From Sordariomycetes sp. S80-01Y (Eukaryota > Ascomycota > Sordariomycetes): a DNA stretch of 64,000 bases. The notes beneath the pieces were generated by a model. It worked only from the letters and a program-made list of their open reading frames with translations, ran no database searches and was not told the origin of the DNA. Position 1 is the stretch's first letter; each line of letters opens with the position of its first letter. Location: assembly GCA_037042185.1 (NCBI GenBank), contig JAXQJY010000033.1, positions 2,170,001 to 2,234,000 of the forward strand. The letters run 5' to 3'. A program made the translations under genes and the position numbers. Positions 1-10,230 of the stretch are shown here, one piece after another.

Positions 1-4
1 CTCG

Positions 5-1654
5 ATGGTGCGAAAGAGCTACTCCCCGACACATATTCCGAACATGGCCGACGAACCTTCACTGCCGCCTCTGCCGGCGGTGTCTTGGGACGCGGAGACC
101 CAGAGCTTCTCCAACAACCCGCGGAAACGCGGGCGAGCGCCGCGCCGAATGAGCACCGCGTCTGCCAACAACTACAACTCGAGCGATCCGGCTGTCTTCT
201 CGAGCGACGATGACCCTGCTCTTGATAATTACGTTGAGGGCCGCAAAAAGAAGCGCTATGTCGGATCTTGGTTCCAGCAGCAGCCAGCTTCCTCGGACCC
301 CGTCGAAATGTCAAAGTCCGAAGGGAAGCGCAAATTGACGCGCGAGTTTGACAGTGGTGTCTTCTTGTGCAGTGATGATTCAATAGAAGACATGGACGTT
401 CCGGCTGCCTTCCAGATCCCCGCGCGGCCAAAGCTCTCGCAACTAGAGGTTGCCCCTTCGCGTACCTCAGAAGCAGAACGGCAGCTACAGTCAAAGATTC
501 GCGAGAGCCTCGACAACGGCACGGAGATCATTGATTGCTGGAATCTGGACCTGCAGGAGATCTCGAACGAGACGTTACAGCCGTTATCGCAGTTCGAGTA
601 CATCCCTCAAGTAATCAAGGGGGTAGCGTTCGAGCAGAAAGACCCCGAGCTAAAGTTGCTTCTGGCTCAGAATCGATTGAACCGACTACCGGGGACTCTG
701 TTCGACGTCACACAGTTGACTACGCTTAGTCTACGCAACAATGCGCTCACCGAGATCCCACCGGCAATCCGCAAGCTTTGTAACCTGCAGGAGCTCAACT
801 TGTCGCAAAATCGCCTGCGCAACCTTCCAGCCGAGATCCTCGAGCTACTCAATGCGGATGCCAAGCTGCAGAAGCTTATAATCCATCCGAATCCTTTCCT
901 CCAACCCGACCAAGGCGACGAGATATTCGAGATATTGGACGATGGAGAAGGGACTTTCCATACCGAGCATGATCTGGATATGGAACTCGAGGAAGAAGAA
1001 ACCTGGATGCCCCTAGAGGTGGCGGAAGGGACTCAACCGCGCTTGTTGACCCGCCGATTAGCTCGATCCCCTCTGCAGGTGACCGACTCCTTTGGCAGGA
1101 CGAAGCCTGGAACGTTTACTCTGCCCTCTACTGGAGGAACCATTGAAGTGGAAGAAATTTACAAGAAGCGAATGATCAGCCAACCGGAGGCCCAGCACTG
1201 GACTGAGAGTAGAAGTAGTGGTTCCCGAGGAGAGTCCATGGTTCCAAGTCTTATTGAAACTGTACTGCGGAGCTGCCACAAGAGCGTACATTTGTCACAG
1301 TTCAAGAGCCTCTTGTCCGATGATTTCGCCGGCATCCGTCAGTTGCTCGATCGGGCTGTCGAGCAAAAGGCGATCGGTGGCTTGACGTGCTCGCGCTGCC
1401 GGAGGACGATCGTGGTTCCGACTCTATCTTGGATCGAATGGCGTGAGATCAATACAATGACGCCTTTCCGCAAGATACCTGGTAGGTATCTGCTCGAGTC
1501 GTTGAGTGAGGTGGATGACGAGTTGGTCGTGCCCTTTCTACACCGTGCATGCTCCTGGCGGTGCGGTCCTGGCAAGGAGCACAGCGGCTGGGAGTTCCCC
1601 AAGGGATGCCAAGGGATGACGGAAGGTTATGTCTATCAAGGTATGGTGGCATGA
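5..1654 (+). CDS. Leucine-rich-repeat protein, function unknown
   Basis: Single-exon frame of 549 codons. The N-terminal ~150 residues are polar and low-complexity, with basic patches (RKRGRAPRR, GRKKKR) that could be nuclear signals. Three or four leucine-rich repeats follow at about residues 218-300 (LTTLSLRNNALTEIPPAI, then LQELNLSQNRLRNLPAEI). An acidic stretch and a conserved-looking C-terminal part come next. The C-terminal part contains CSRC near residue 462 and CSWRC near residue 517, a possible zinc site. The LRRs suggest a protein-binding scaffold; I do not recognise a named orthologue. The first ATG is only 4 bases from the window edge and no upstream stop is visible, so the gene could begin earlier. 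The ATG at 44 (protein starting MADEPSLPPLP) has the better context and may be the true start. Confidence 0.8.
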   Translation: MVRKSYSPTHIPNMADEPSLPPLPAVSWDAETQSFSNNPRKRGRAPRRMSTASANNYNSSDPAVFSSDDDPALDNYVEGRKKKRYVGSWFQQQPASSDPVEMSKSEGKRKLTREFDSGVFLCSDDSIEDMDVPAAFQIPARPKLSQLEVAPSRTSEAERQLQSKIRESLDNGTEIIDCWNLDLQEISNETLQPLSQFEYIPQVIKGVAFEQKDPELKLLLAQNRLNRLPGTLFDVTQLTTLSLRNNALTEIPPAIRKLCNLQELNLSQNRLRNLPAEILELLNADAKLQKLIIHPNPFLQPDQGDEIFEILDDGEGTFHTEHDLDMELEEEETWMPLEVAEGTQPRLLTRRLARSPLQVTDSFGRTKPGTFTLPSTGGTIEVEEIYKKRMISQPEAQHWTESRSSGSRGESMVPSLIETVLRSCHKSVHLSQFKSLLSDDFAGIRQLLDRAVEQKAIGGLTCSRCRRTIVVPTLSWIEWREINTMTPFRKIPGRYLLESLSEVDDELVVPFLHRACSWRCGPGKEHSGWEFPKGCQGMTEGYVYQGMVA

Positions 1655-2161
1655 GATTTTCATTGTTGGCTGCAAGGCGTTCAGAGGGATTCCGGAGCAA
1701 CGGCTCGAACTTGTTGCATTATCTGCCAGTATACATATTCAGGGCGTTGTAAGCTCAGGAGTTTGAACATAAATGAATATCAAGGTACTTTATCCAGTTT
1801 TCACATCCTTCCTCGACCTACTGAAATAAAGATTTGGAGTCCTGTCCCCTTTACCCCTTTTTGGGAGTGCTGGCGCATGCCCCACATCATTCTATCGGTA
1901 GTGGGGTGACTCCGAGTTGGAGTTATCAATCACCTGCCCAGCAACAGCGTCAGCTGTCGCAGCACATCATCCGCCGGTCTTCTCCTACGTCCCTGTACTT
2001 TCTCAGTCCCCAGAAAGCCGAGGCCAACCAGCCTTTTGGTGGCACATTGTGCACATTGGTTTCTCGCAGCATCTTCATTTCATCGGCATGACATCGCGCC
2101 CGTAGACCCCCGTTGCTCGGCTATCTCCCGCTCACGAATCTAAACAAAGCCGTCCGTCGCG
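1655..2161. promoter_or_regulatory. Intergenic region, IVY1 upstream
   Basis: About 500 bp between two same-strand genes. It must hold the 3' end of the LRR gene and the promoter and leader of IVY1. The stretch just before the IVY1 ATG is C- and CT-rich, as is common in fungal leaders. I see no further gene. Confidence 0.5.
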
Positions 2162-3589
2162 ATGGCTTCGCCCACAACATCGCGACCTGCCTCGCCCACA
2201 CCTTCACAGCTGCCTCCCGTGCCCGCATCGCCCGTCTACTCCATCGCCTCGACCGCGAACCCGCTATCGGCCTTTAACCTGCCGCTACCGCCACCCCCTC
2301 GCCCCGCGCACGTCGTCCTTACGTCGGCCGATCTCGAACGGTCGCACGAAGCGTACAGCGAGCTCGCCGCCTCAGCGAAAGCATACCGTCGCGCGCTCGC
2401 CTCACTTTCCACTGCAGCTTCGAACTTCGGAAGTGCACTTGAAGCATGCGCCCGGTTAAAGGAGGCAAGGGCGGAGCCAGTAGGCCCCTCCGCCTCGGCG
2501 AACATGTCCGCAAGCTTCACCACCAAGGGCGCCTGCACGGCGGACACGTTGATGTCCGTGTCTGGAGTGCAGCACCTAATTGCGAATCACCAACAGATCC
2601 TGTCAGAGACGGTGTACCGATCCTTCGAGGTACCGCTACTCAGCGACCTGGACAGGTGGCAGACGGATATGGACGACGAGAAGGAGATGTACGAGCAACG
2701 GATGAAGAAACAGACCAAAGAGATTAAGCGTCTCGAGAAGGAGGGCATGAAGCTTCACAAGCAACGGAAGAGGGACGTGTCGCGATTCAGGGCGCATTTG
2801 GTGGAGTTGACGAATAAGTTGGACGGCTTGACGACATTGCATGCTGATCATTCGCGGACTTTGCTAAGAGAAAGCCAAAAGACCAGCAGCGGTATTGTGG
2901 ACGCGAGCTGCAGCTTGGTGAGGGCAGAGGTGGATATATTTGAGAGTCTGGCGAGGAAAGGCTGGAGCGGGGGTGGTCTGGACGACATTCTGGAAAAGGG
3001 GCAGGATCTCTTCGCTTCCGACGATGCCGCTGCTCATGCGGGAGCCGCGACATCAGGGGAGGTGTCAAAGCTCTTCTCCATCTTACCACCGAAAAGCATT
3101 CTCGCCGATGCAGCATCTGTCAAATCCACACCAGGAGGCCACGCCAGGAACGATAGCCTAGGAATGGACGGAGACCGGTACCAGTCGTTGACTGCAGTGG
3201 CGGAATCGCATGCGGCAGCTGGAGACGCGGATAGTGTGATGTCCGCCGAGTTCAACAAGCCACGCAATGCTCGGCCGTTCTCACCGCAGCCGATCCGACG
3301 CATCCCTACTGATGTTACGTTTGAGTCGCTGGGCGTAACGGGAGGCAACTCTACTAAGAATGAGGACTCGTCCAAGGATGGGGAGGAGGAGGAAGGGAAA
3401 AGGCCAGACTTCAAGATGCCCTGGGGAGGTATCCAAGAAGAAAACCTGGACGACGCTGGAAGCGAGTGGGACAGGAAGGACAGCGATAGGACCGAAGCCG
3501 AGAATGGCGCGGAGACACCTGATCTGTCAAGGGGGCGGAAGTCGCCAGAGCTCATCACGGACGAAAGCTCACCGGATTCTAATAGATGA
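2162..3589 (+). CDS. IVY1: Ivy1-like I-BAR phospholipid-binding protein
   Basis: Uninterrupted frame of 475 residues. The first ~50 residues are rich in Pro, Ser and Ala. A long helical segment at about residues 55-290 matches the inverted-BAR (IMD-like) fold of fungal Ivy1. It includes LERSHEAYSELAASAKAYRR, a basic coiled coil (EQRMKKQTKEIKRLEKEG) and heptad-rich helices ending near DDILEKGQDLF. The C-terminal ~180 residues are charged and disordered. In yeast, Ivy1 binds phosphoinositides, the Rab Ypt7 and the HOPS subunit Vps33 on the vacuole and signalling endosome, and links to TORC1/EGO and Fab1. That role is inferred from family membership. The start ATG follows CGTCGCG, and no in-frame alternative is needed. 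The gene converges on NUP53, with 236 bp between stop codons. Confidence 0.82.
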   Translation: MASPTTSRPASPTPSQLPPVPASPVYSIASTANPLSAFNLPLPPPPRPAHVVLTSADLERSHEAYSELAASAKAYRRALASLSTAASNFGSALEACARLKEARAEPVGPSASANMSASFTTKGACTADTLMSVSGVQHLIANHQQILSETVYRSFEVPLLSDLDRWQTDMDDEKEMYEQRMKKQTKEIKRLEKEGMKLHKQRKRDVSRFRAHLVELTNKLDGLTTLHADHSRTLLRESQKTSSGIVDASCSLVRAEVDIFESLARKGWSGGGLDDILEKGQDLFASDDAAAHAGAATSGEVSKLFSILPPKSILADAASVKSTPGGHARNDSLGMDGDRYQSLTAVAESHAAAGDADSVMSAEFNKPRNARPFSPQPIRRIPTDVTFESLGVTGGNSTKNEDSSKDGEEEEGKRPDFKMPWGGIQEENLDDAGSEWDRKDSDRTEAENGAETPDLSRGRKSPELITDESSPDSNR

Positions 3590-3825
3590 GGAGGCAGAAA
3601 GATTGTTGGAACGTTTGTATAGCAGCAGCTCTGTCGGCCGCAAGGCCGACCAGCGATTGAGCAGATCATTAAGATGCACGAAATAATGTACAATTCATGT
3701 GGGAAGGCTTGAGCTCCCTTGGAATCTACAAGAGCCGCCGTTTCAAATTCACCTTCCAAACGCCTGTGCCATGCGTCTAGGCCACCAAGCCACTATTACT
3801 ACGTCTCTCGTCGCCGAAAACCTGG

Positions 3826-5150
3826 CTAGTCGTCCTTGTCGATGCTGCTAACATCACCACTGAAAAGCCCAAAAGTCGCGTCTAACCACCAGATGAGCTT
3901 CCAGTACAGACTGGCCTTGACCCAGTCGAACTCGCCCGTCTCCGTCCGCGGAACCTCGTTGCCGATGACGCTTCCACCGAACCAGCTTAGCAAAGGGATA
4001 GCCGCCACAAAACGCTGGGCCATGGATGGCTGGGGACGCAACGCTTGCTCTGCGGGAAGAAGCTTTGCGCGCCTAGCGGTGGTGACTTTCTTGCAGAACA
4101 TGCTGTCCTGGATCTCGACTGGCTCCACCGCTGACGAGCTCCCCCCTGCCGTTGGTGTTTGCGGCAGCAGTGGCTCGGTTGCCGTCGCGCTAGAAAGAGT
4201 ACCCGTCTCGAGCGTCTGGGTAGAGTTGGACGGTGAGTTTTGCTGGTCGTGGAGACGGCTGTGGAAGGACATCGGCATGCTTGATCGTTTGGCCGGAGTG
4301 CCGAATGCTGCTGGAACGCTCTTTGAGCGCTCTTGCTCTCCGTCAAAGAGGGCGTCGAGGTCGGGACACGCCTCGTCTTTGGCGGGCGGCAAGCCTCGGT
4401 ACAATTCTGCGTAGACGAGGTGGCCCAGGATCCGCTGGGGGCTCGCGTACAGCGCAGTCTCCGCAGCCTCAGAGCTGTCAAATGTGACCTTTACCCAGTG
4501 GTTGCCACTGTCCGCCCGGTTCACCATGGCAAGCTCATCGCGGCTCAGATTTCGCTGCCGGGTGAATGCTGGGTCGCGGAGCTGCGACTTGTACCTTCGT
4601 TGCGAGGCGGGCGCGTCGCGGGGATAGTCTTCTAAGATCGTACCAGCGAGGCCCTCGTAGTGCTTGATAGCCGAGTATTGCTGCGTCGTCGATCGATAAC
4701 CCCGTAGGATGACTTCGGTCGGCTGAGATCGCGACTGCTGCTGGGCCTGAGGCGGCTGCTGCTGTGACGGCGCTTCGTCCTGCTGGGCTTGGGAGTGGTT
4801 CTGTTGCGCCGATGCAACGGCTTGCTGGCCCGTGACCCAGTCGCCGAAGAGCTTGTCCGCTGCGGCGATGGTCGGGTTCGCTTCGCGAGCACCTCGTCCG
4901 GGGGTGCCAGTTCGAGATCGCGAACGGCGCGTGGATTTGCCGAAGGAACCAGACTCGGCGACGTTTCGTCTCGAGCGCGTGCTGCCTGTATGAGCATGCG
5001 CGTCTGGTCTGATGGAATCGTCAGCTACTTGTCATGCGAGATCCTTGGGCGGTCCTACTGGTTGAAGATCATGGCGTAGGGTCGCTTGACGCCATCTTCG
5101 CCGATGTAGCACTCGTCGTCGGGGACGTTGTGCAAGATTAGGGGCGGCAT
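3826..5150 (-). CDS. NUP53: Nucleoporin Nup53/Nup35
   Basis: Two exons on the minus strand: 5150-5059 (92 bp) and 5008-3826, joined across a 50-bp GT-AG intron with a GCTGAC branch site, giving 424 residues. The N-terminus [20 protein letters not shown] and the following [10 protein letters not shown] are typical of filamentous-fungal Nup53. A Gln/Ser-rich linker leads to the MPPN (Nup35-type RRM) domain at about residues 130-240, with [20 protein letters not shown] and [14 protein letters not shown]. The C-terminus keeps the amphipathic, membrane-binding helix ([20 protein letters not shown]). Nup53 belongs to the inner ring of the nuclear pore complex and binds the pore membrane and Nup170/Nup155. 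The ATG at 4527 is only an internal methionine; the upstream exon restores the conserved start. Confidence 0.93.
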
Positions 5151-5745
5151 CCTGAGTGACTCGTCTAGATGCGCGTCGACCGACCTCGGACAATGTGTGC
5201 GGGCGTGTTTGGTTGGATTATTTGAGGGTAGTCAGTGACCTTGGTCGGGTTGACTTCAATCGTTGACATACAAATCAGAGTTTCTGTAGCTGCTGGGCAA
5301 CCAGTGTAGAAGCTGGTAATTTTTAGTGGAGCTACCTCCCGAAACTACATGACACTTGTTGCACTACCTTACGATTGCTGCCGAGACCCTCACTATAGTC
5401 ACCTTACTTTTGGCCTTGATCTCTTATCCTCGAGACAATGGCATGGATGGCTGCAGCTTGTTGTATGGCACGCGTCAATCGTGGTGTCGCTCATTGTCAA
5501 TTTGACACCGCCGGATCACGCTGTTCGCGCTTTGTGCGGTCACGGTAACGCTCCGCGGTTCACCACGCATGGTTTTCAAGCTCGATGCTTCCCAATTTGT
5601 CGGACAGCAGAATTCCCTTCATCGTCGCTTAGGACGACTAGTTCTCGGGGTTCCACTGTCGGCATCGCGTCGACTTTATCCCGCCACCTGAGCTGGAAGT
5701 CGCCTCATCGGACTGTTACGGTACCACCCTCGATGCGCTGGAAAG
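5151..5745. promoter_or_regulatory. Intergenic region between RTC and NUP53
   Basis: About 600 bp between two minus-strand genes, so it holds the NUP53 promoter and the 3' region of the cyclase gene. Short open frames are present on both strands, but none has convincing protein character. Confidence 0.4.
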
Positions 5746-7024
5746 CTATACCGAAAACCCGGCTCCCTCTACAACATCGCCCTTCAGAAAGAATTTGACG
5801 TTGGGCAACATCTCGGCAGCTACCCAGCGAGCGGTCTGAGCGTGCAAAGTCCCGTGACCGAAAGGTTCTCGAACCCTCTCCATCCTCATCCGCCCTTGAT
5901 CGATCGCCAATCCGTCGACCACTGCATCCTCTTGTGGCTCCGATTCAGATCCAGACTCAGGTGGCTGCAGTCTCCGCGGTAGCGACGATCTTCCCTGTGA
6001 AAGGGCCTGGAAGCAGATGATTTGGTCCTGAAGGTGCTCGTCAACCCGCCCGCCGAGGGAGGTCTCGTCGAACAAGCTCCTGCAAACCTGTCTGGATAGC
6101 TTTGTAACGAATGTCTCTTCTGACTTGATCTTCTTCGGCATCGACGTCAATACGTCTCGGCCCCACCGAGTCCCTCGTGCGGAGCGTCCGACGAGCAAGA
6201 TGTACCACCGCGCCACGTTTCTCGAGTCCTCCATGATCTTGAAGTTGATGTCCGCATCTGGATACAGTTCTGCGAGATCCTGTGCGAGTCGATCGCTAAG
6301 AGCCAAGTGCGAAGACGCTGGAGTTATGACGCTGACATCCACCGTCTTTACCTCGCAGGATTGAGCGGTCGTCTGCTCCTCTGGCGGTTGGAACAGCAGC
6401 GCCTTGCCCCGGGGTAACGGGTGGACTTTGATTGTTATCTCTCCTCGTCCACTAGACCCAAGACTCCAAGCTCGGCGTTTCAGAGTCCTCTCGACGACGA
6501 TTCCCCAGCGATCCTCCAGTGTTGGCAGGAGTACCTGATCCAAGTACTCTAAACTCAGGGAGAAAGACACATTGGTACCGCCTGAGATGTCTAGAACGAT
6601 TGGCTCATTGCTCTCATTTGCTGCGAACAGGCAGAATGGCAGGATGGCCTGCAAAATCAGAAGCGTGCTGGCTGCCCCTGAGTCGGCTGAGATCTTAAAG
6701 TTCCTCCTAGCGAGCTCTGATGGCGGCGAGTGTGGGATGAATGTCAGTGTTTTTGAACCCACGCTCAATCCCTCAACTTCGGCAGCTGTGGCTTCAGCTA
6801 GCCACTGGATAGAGGTAACGTGCTGGCTTTTGAGACCTGGTGGTACGAATGAGCTCGTTACACGAGGTGAACGGAAACAACCCACCTCCGCCTCGAGGTC
6901 TGTTTCCCCTGATATTTGTGATCTTGACAGATTGTGTCGTGACGGCCGCAATGCCAATTGCCAGTCTAATGAGTTGCCCTCCACCTTCGCCAGTTCGGCC
7001 ATCGATCTTGATTGGCTTCTTCAT
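5746..7024 (-). CDS. RTC: RNA 3'-terminal phosphate cyclase
   Basis: Exons 7024-6886 and 6836-5746, joined over a 49-bp GT-AG intron, encode 409 residues. The splice rebuilds the conserved RGNRPRGGGLKSQH segment. Family hallmarks are present: DGRTGEGGGQLIR near the N-terminus, DSGAAST, GRGEITIKVHP, and DEHLQDQ. Near the C-terminus GTLHAQTA contains the histidine that is adenylylated in true RtcA-type cyclases. This argues against Rcl1, the ribosome-biogenesis paralogue that lacks this histidine. The enzyme converts RNA 3'-phosphates to 2',3'-cyclic phosphates using ATP. Bacterial and animal enzymes are about 340-370 residues; the extra length here includes an acidic insertion (SGSESEPQEDAV) just before the active-site histidine. 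The ATG at 7024 was chosen because MKKPIKIDGR is the family start; the upstream open frame is an extension without homology. Confidence 0.9.
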
Positions 7025-7548
7025 GTTCTGGGTTTGTGAAGGTACCAAGTGCCGAATGATTGATAATCCAGTAGAAAGGGTGCAATTTGAACAAGAAATG
7101 GTAAAATTAAGGAAATATAAAATGGCTCGACTTGGATCATCCGGAACTAGCAATGCGCCTGCGTGGCGGTAGAGCGGTGTGTTACCAAGCACAGCCTCGA
7201 TGATCAAGGGTGAGTCACTCGGCGGCTCCTACAGACTAAACGATGGAACAAAGTCCGCTGTTTGATCCTGTAAGCACCATCCATGGCTCTTTCATTTCAT
7301 GGTTCAGCCTCATTTGGACTTCACCCAATAGTCGCGTCACCCATCTTCAGATGATGTTGCTCGTCTATTGTTTTCAAATGGTTGTACAATCTATCGGTTC
7401 CAATCCCGCCGCATGCAATCTTCTCAAACATATGTAAAATGATCAAAAGCCTAAACATAAAACAATAGAACAGCAGCCCCAGCGCACCAATCAAGGTTTG
7501 AGCACATCGGTCTTGAGTGCGCGCAGCAAGTGAAATTCTGATGTTTTA
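7025..7548. other. Intergenic region upstream of RTC
   Basis: About 520 bp between the cyclase start and the stop of the next minus-strand predicted gene. It is presumably the RTC promoter plus a 3' UTR. Nothing else is recognised. Confidence 0.35.
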
Positions 7549-8210
7549 CTAGCGCACGGTCCGCGGCCCCTTTTCCGAACCCACCGCTGTGCCCGCTCTC
7601 GCTGGATGATTCAAGCAACAACGATCTACCCTTTCAAGAACTTGTAAAATGTGCGGGAGGTGATCCTTTTGCAGAACGGGATTGTAGAGACCTCTGATGA
7701 ACGGAATGACCTTTTCGCGCGGTGGCAGAGTGAGGGGAACACGGTACGAGCGCATGTTGCGGGTGTCAGGGGCTTCCGTCGAGTCAGCCGCATCGCCATC
7801 ATGTGAAGATCTATCCATATGTTAACTCTGGTGATGCCAATGACCAAGCCAAGTACAGACCCATAGATGCTTCCGTTATGACAGATCATGGATTCAGCGT
7901 CGGTGTCCGTCACATATACTTTCGGGACCGACTCTTCGACGGCATGCATTTCCGCATGCAGTGTATGACTCGGCATCCAAATCCCACGTGGGCTCTCCCG
8001 CAATTCGGCTGCCGATGCGGGCTCCCGTGCGATATTTTGCTTCGGCGGGTCGTCCGATCTTGTAGTCGATGGAGGCCCCGGTAGTTGGAGACCTTGCTCG
8101 CATGAGTCGGCAGGGGTATGTTCTCTGGCGTCGAGGGACGACAAGCGCTCGGCACTCGGGTCCAGATCACACTCAGAGTCATTATCGTATAGATCATATT
8201 TTGAAGGCAT
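7549..8210 (-). CDS. Predicted orphan protein, 203 aa
   Basis: Proposed exons are 8210-7861 and 7810-7549, joined by a 50-bp intron (donor GTCTGT, branch-like GTTAACA, acceptor TAG). This gives 203 residues. The N-terminal part is acidic and disordered (YDLYDNDSECDLDPSAERLS). The second exon gives a more ordered tail (RSYRVPLTLPPREKVIPF, then LYNPVLQKDHLPHILQVLER). I recognise no domain. The splice is supported only by the shift from one reading frame to another with plausible protein on both sides; without it, the first frame runs to 194 codons. It is one of several short, intron-bearing, minus-strand predictions in this gene-poor interval. It may be lineage-specific or not a gene at all. 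Confidence 0.4.
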
Positions 8211-10230
8211 TGTGAAGGACGCGTGTAGAAGTTATGCTCATGAAGTAGTTTTGGGCCGTGCTCACTATGTTGGTTTGTGGGCGAAGTTGAAGAGCAACAG
8301 TAAGTAAAGATGAGTCGCACATTGTGATCGATTTGTATTATTATGAGATCAGACCTGAATGATACTTCATCAGGCTGGGATCCAATCCGAGAGGCCATGG
8401 CGAGAAACACACCGCCCGTCTTACGCCGACAGTGTGTTGAGCGTGAAGTGCGAGTCCAGGATCCTCTCAAAGGACGTCGCCCGACTGGACTTGGAGGATC
8501 AAAAAATATAGAAGCGGTGAGCTGTATACTTAGAGCTTTCCACACCGCCTGGAGATCGCAAAGCGGTTGGTGCCCAACTCAACTGGCGACTTAGCCATTT
8601 CCATGCGGTCATGATATGAGGCTGGGATGGACCGCTGCCTTCTGACCGACTAGAAAGGGAATGATTGGAAACTGACGATCAGTTGTTGCCGAGAATAACG
8701 GCGACCACAAGGCGAAGCAGAGGATACAAGCGCCAGAACCAAACTTGGGGTTCTGGAGTGGACTCTCGTCGGGGACGTGTACCTCAAGGCAGCGGTGCGT
8801 TGTCTTTTGAGCCACACGCTTGATATGGGCCGCAAATGGGCCGCATAGTAGGTCAGTCGGTGTTCAAGGCACCAACAAGAAGAGTTTGGGGGGCTGTATC
8901 ATTGCTAGGCTGAGCGCGTAGAAGTCAAGCCTGGGCTTAGGTGGTTGGCTTGACAGATGGACACCGCCTTGCACACCGCAAGGGGCGGAGCGACCACCTG
9001 TTCAACGGTGACTATCATAAGCCCTTGAAAGGCTTGAAGAAGCCTTAAAATTCTGAGGGACGGCTAGGGATACGGTCGACGAGTGACAGGTGACTGCAGA
9101 ATAAGCCAGGAGGCTAGGCTGGGGGCGACCTGCATGCCAAAGCACGGGATAGTTAGGGGAATAGCAAATTCAAACGAAATGAATAATCCTGGATTTGAGC
9201 TTCATGAAATCAAGCGTCAAATTTGATACAGTTCATCCTCCGATGAGGAAGATATTAGGTCGTTCGGATGGCCGCGCCAAGGTATGGCAACAAAAGCCAC
9301 GGAAACGTCGGCCAAGCGCCAAAACACTCGGAGCCCTCGGGATAAATGGTATCCTCAAGGTTCATATCGATGAGCTCTTATCGTCAGCCTCCGCGAATTC
9401 TTACAACGGGCCGAAGCCGCGGCTGACGCCACGGCACCCGTTGGCCATGTCTCACTTGGGCCCAATGACGGGCTGGGCTTGGATGAAGGAGATCAGAGCG
9501 AGCGTGTGATGCTGCACGACACTTTGCATTCTAATCGTGATATGTGGGGAGCAGCCCCCTCCCCCAGTTACAGGAGTATGATTAGGTACAACATGGTCGC
9601 TGCATGCGCGTTAGTTGTCTCTTCGCAAGGCCGCGATGAAGATGTGAGCTGTATGAATCACTGGACAAGAAGAGGAGGAAAGGGACAGCCCCGCACTTTG
9701 CTTGTTGAATCTGGAGATTTACCACACGGATCGCTCACGCAAGCTCCCAACGTGGGGGGAATCACTCACCTTTGCATTATTGTCAACATAATCACCATAC
9801 ATCGCATCTGCATGTGACCGAATACAACCAATTTCAACCCACTTGGCGATGGCGCAAATCTGAATTCTGTGCTGCTGAAATGGTTCATGCGTAAGCTCCT
9901 CTCATGGCTGGATCAAGACGCAGCCACATGCATGCTACGTTGAGTTGGTTGTGATGGAGGGGTCGAAGTAATCTATTGATGGACGCCGGAGTTACGTATA
10001 CAAAGGAAAAGCCCACTCTCATGCCAATCAAATACAGAGCGCCCAAGGATCAAGTCTTGAGCTGGCTGCCTAATTCCTCGTTTCTTTCGGACTCGCCGAT
10101 GTCCCGTTCTATCTAGGGAATGGCGTTCTATTCTTAAGAGGTCAGCATCCGACAATACGCAAGGCTCTGAATATTTTTACCTACGCGATAAGCACGAAAA
10201 GGCTCCTTCAAATTCCATCTCGAGGGATGA
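8211..10230. other. Gene-poor interval with hairpin-rich patch
   Basis: About 2 kb without a supported gene. Short frames on both strands look random. Base composition does not shift obviously toward AT, so there is no clear sign of RIP-mutated repeats. The only structure seen is a cluster of inverted repeats near 8859-9046, described separately. Confidence 0.4.
8859..9046. repeat. Cluster of short perfect hairpins
   Basis: Four stem-loops lie within about 190 bp. A short GGTG/CACC stem begins the patch at about 8860. GTCAAGCC (8924-8931) pairs with GGCTTGAC (8947-8954) over a 15-nt loop. CCGCCTTGC (8964-8972) pairs with GCAAGGGGCGG (8978-8988), with a 2-nt bulge and 5-nt loop. AAGGCTT (9029-9035) pairs with AAGCCTT (9040-9046) over a GAAG tetraloop. 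No coding frame explains them. Possible readings are a structured non-coding RNA, a relic of a small inverted-repeat element, or chance. Confidence 0.4.

Noticed and set aside
3836-4414. 192-codon plus-strand frame
   Set aside because: It is the antisense of the NUP53 coding exon and has no domain of its own.
8850-8880. T-arm-like stem GGTG-TTCAAGG-CACC, possible tRNA
   Set aside because: No D arm, anticodon arm or acceptor stem could be laid out around it.
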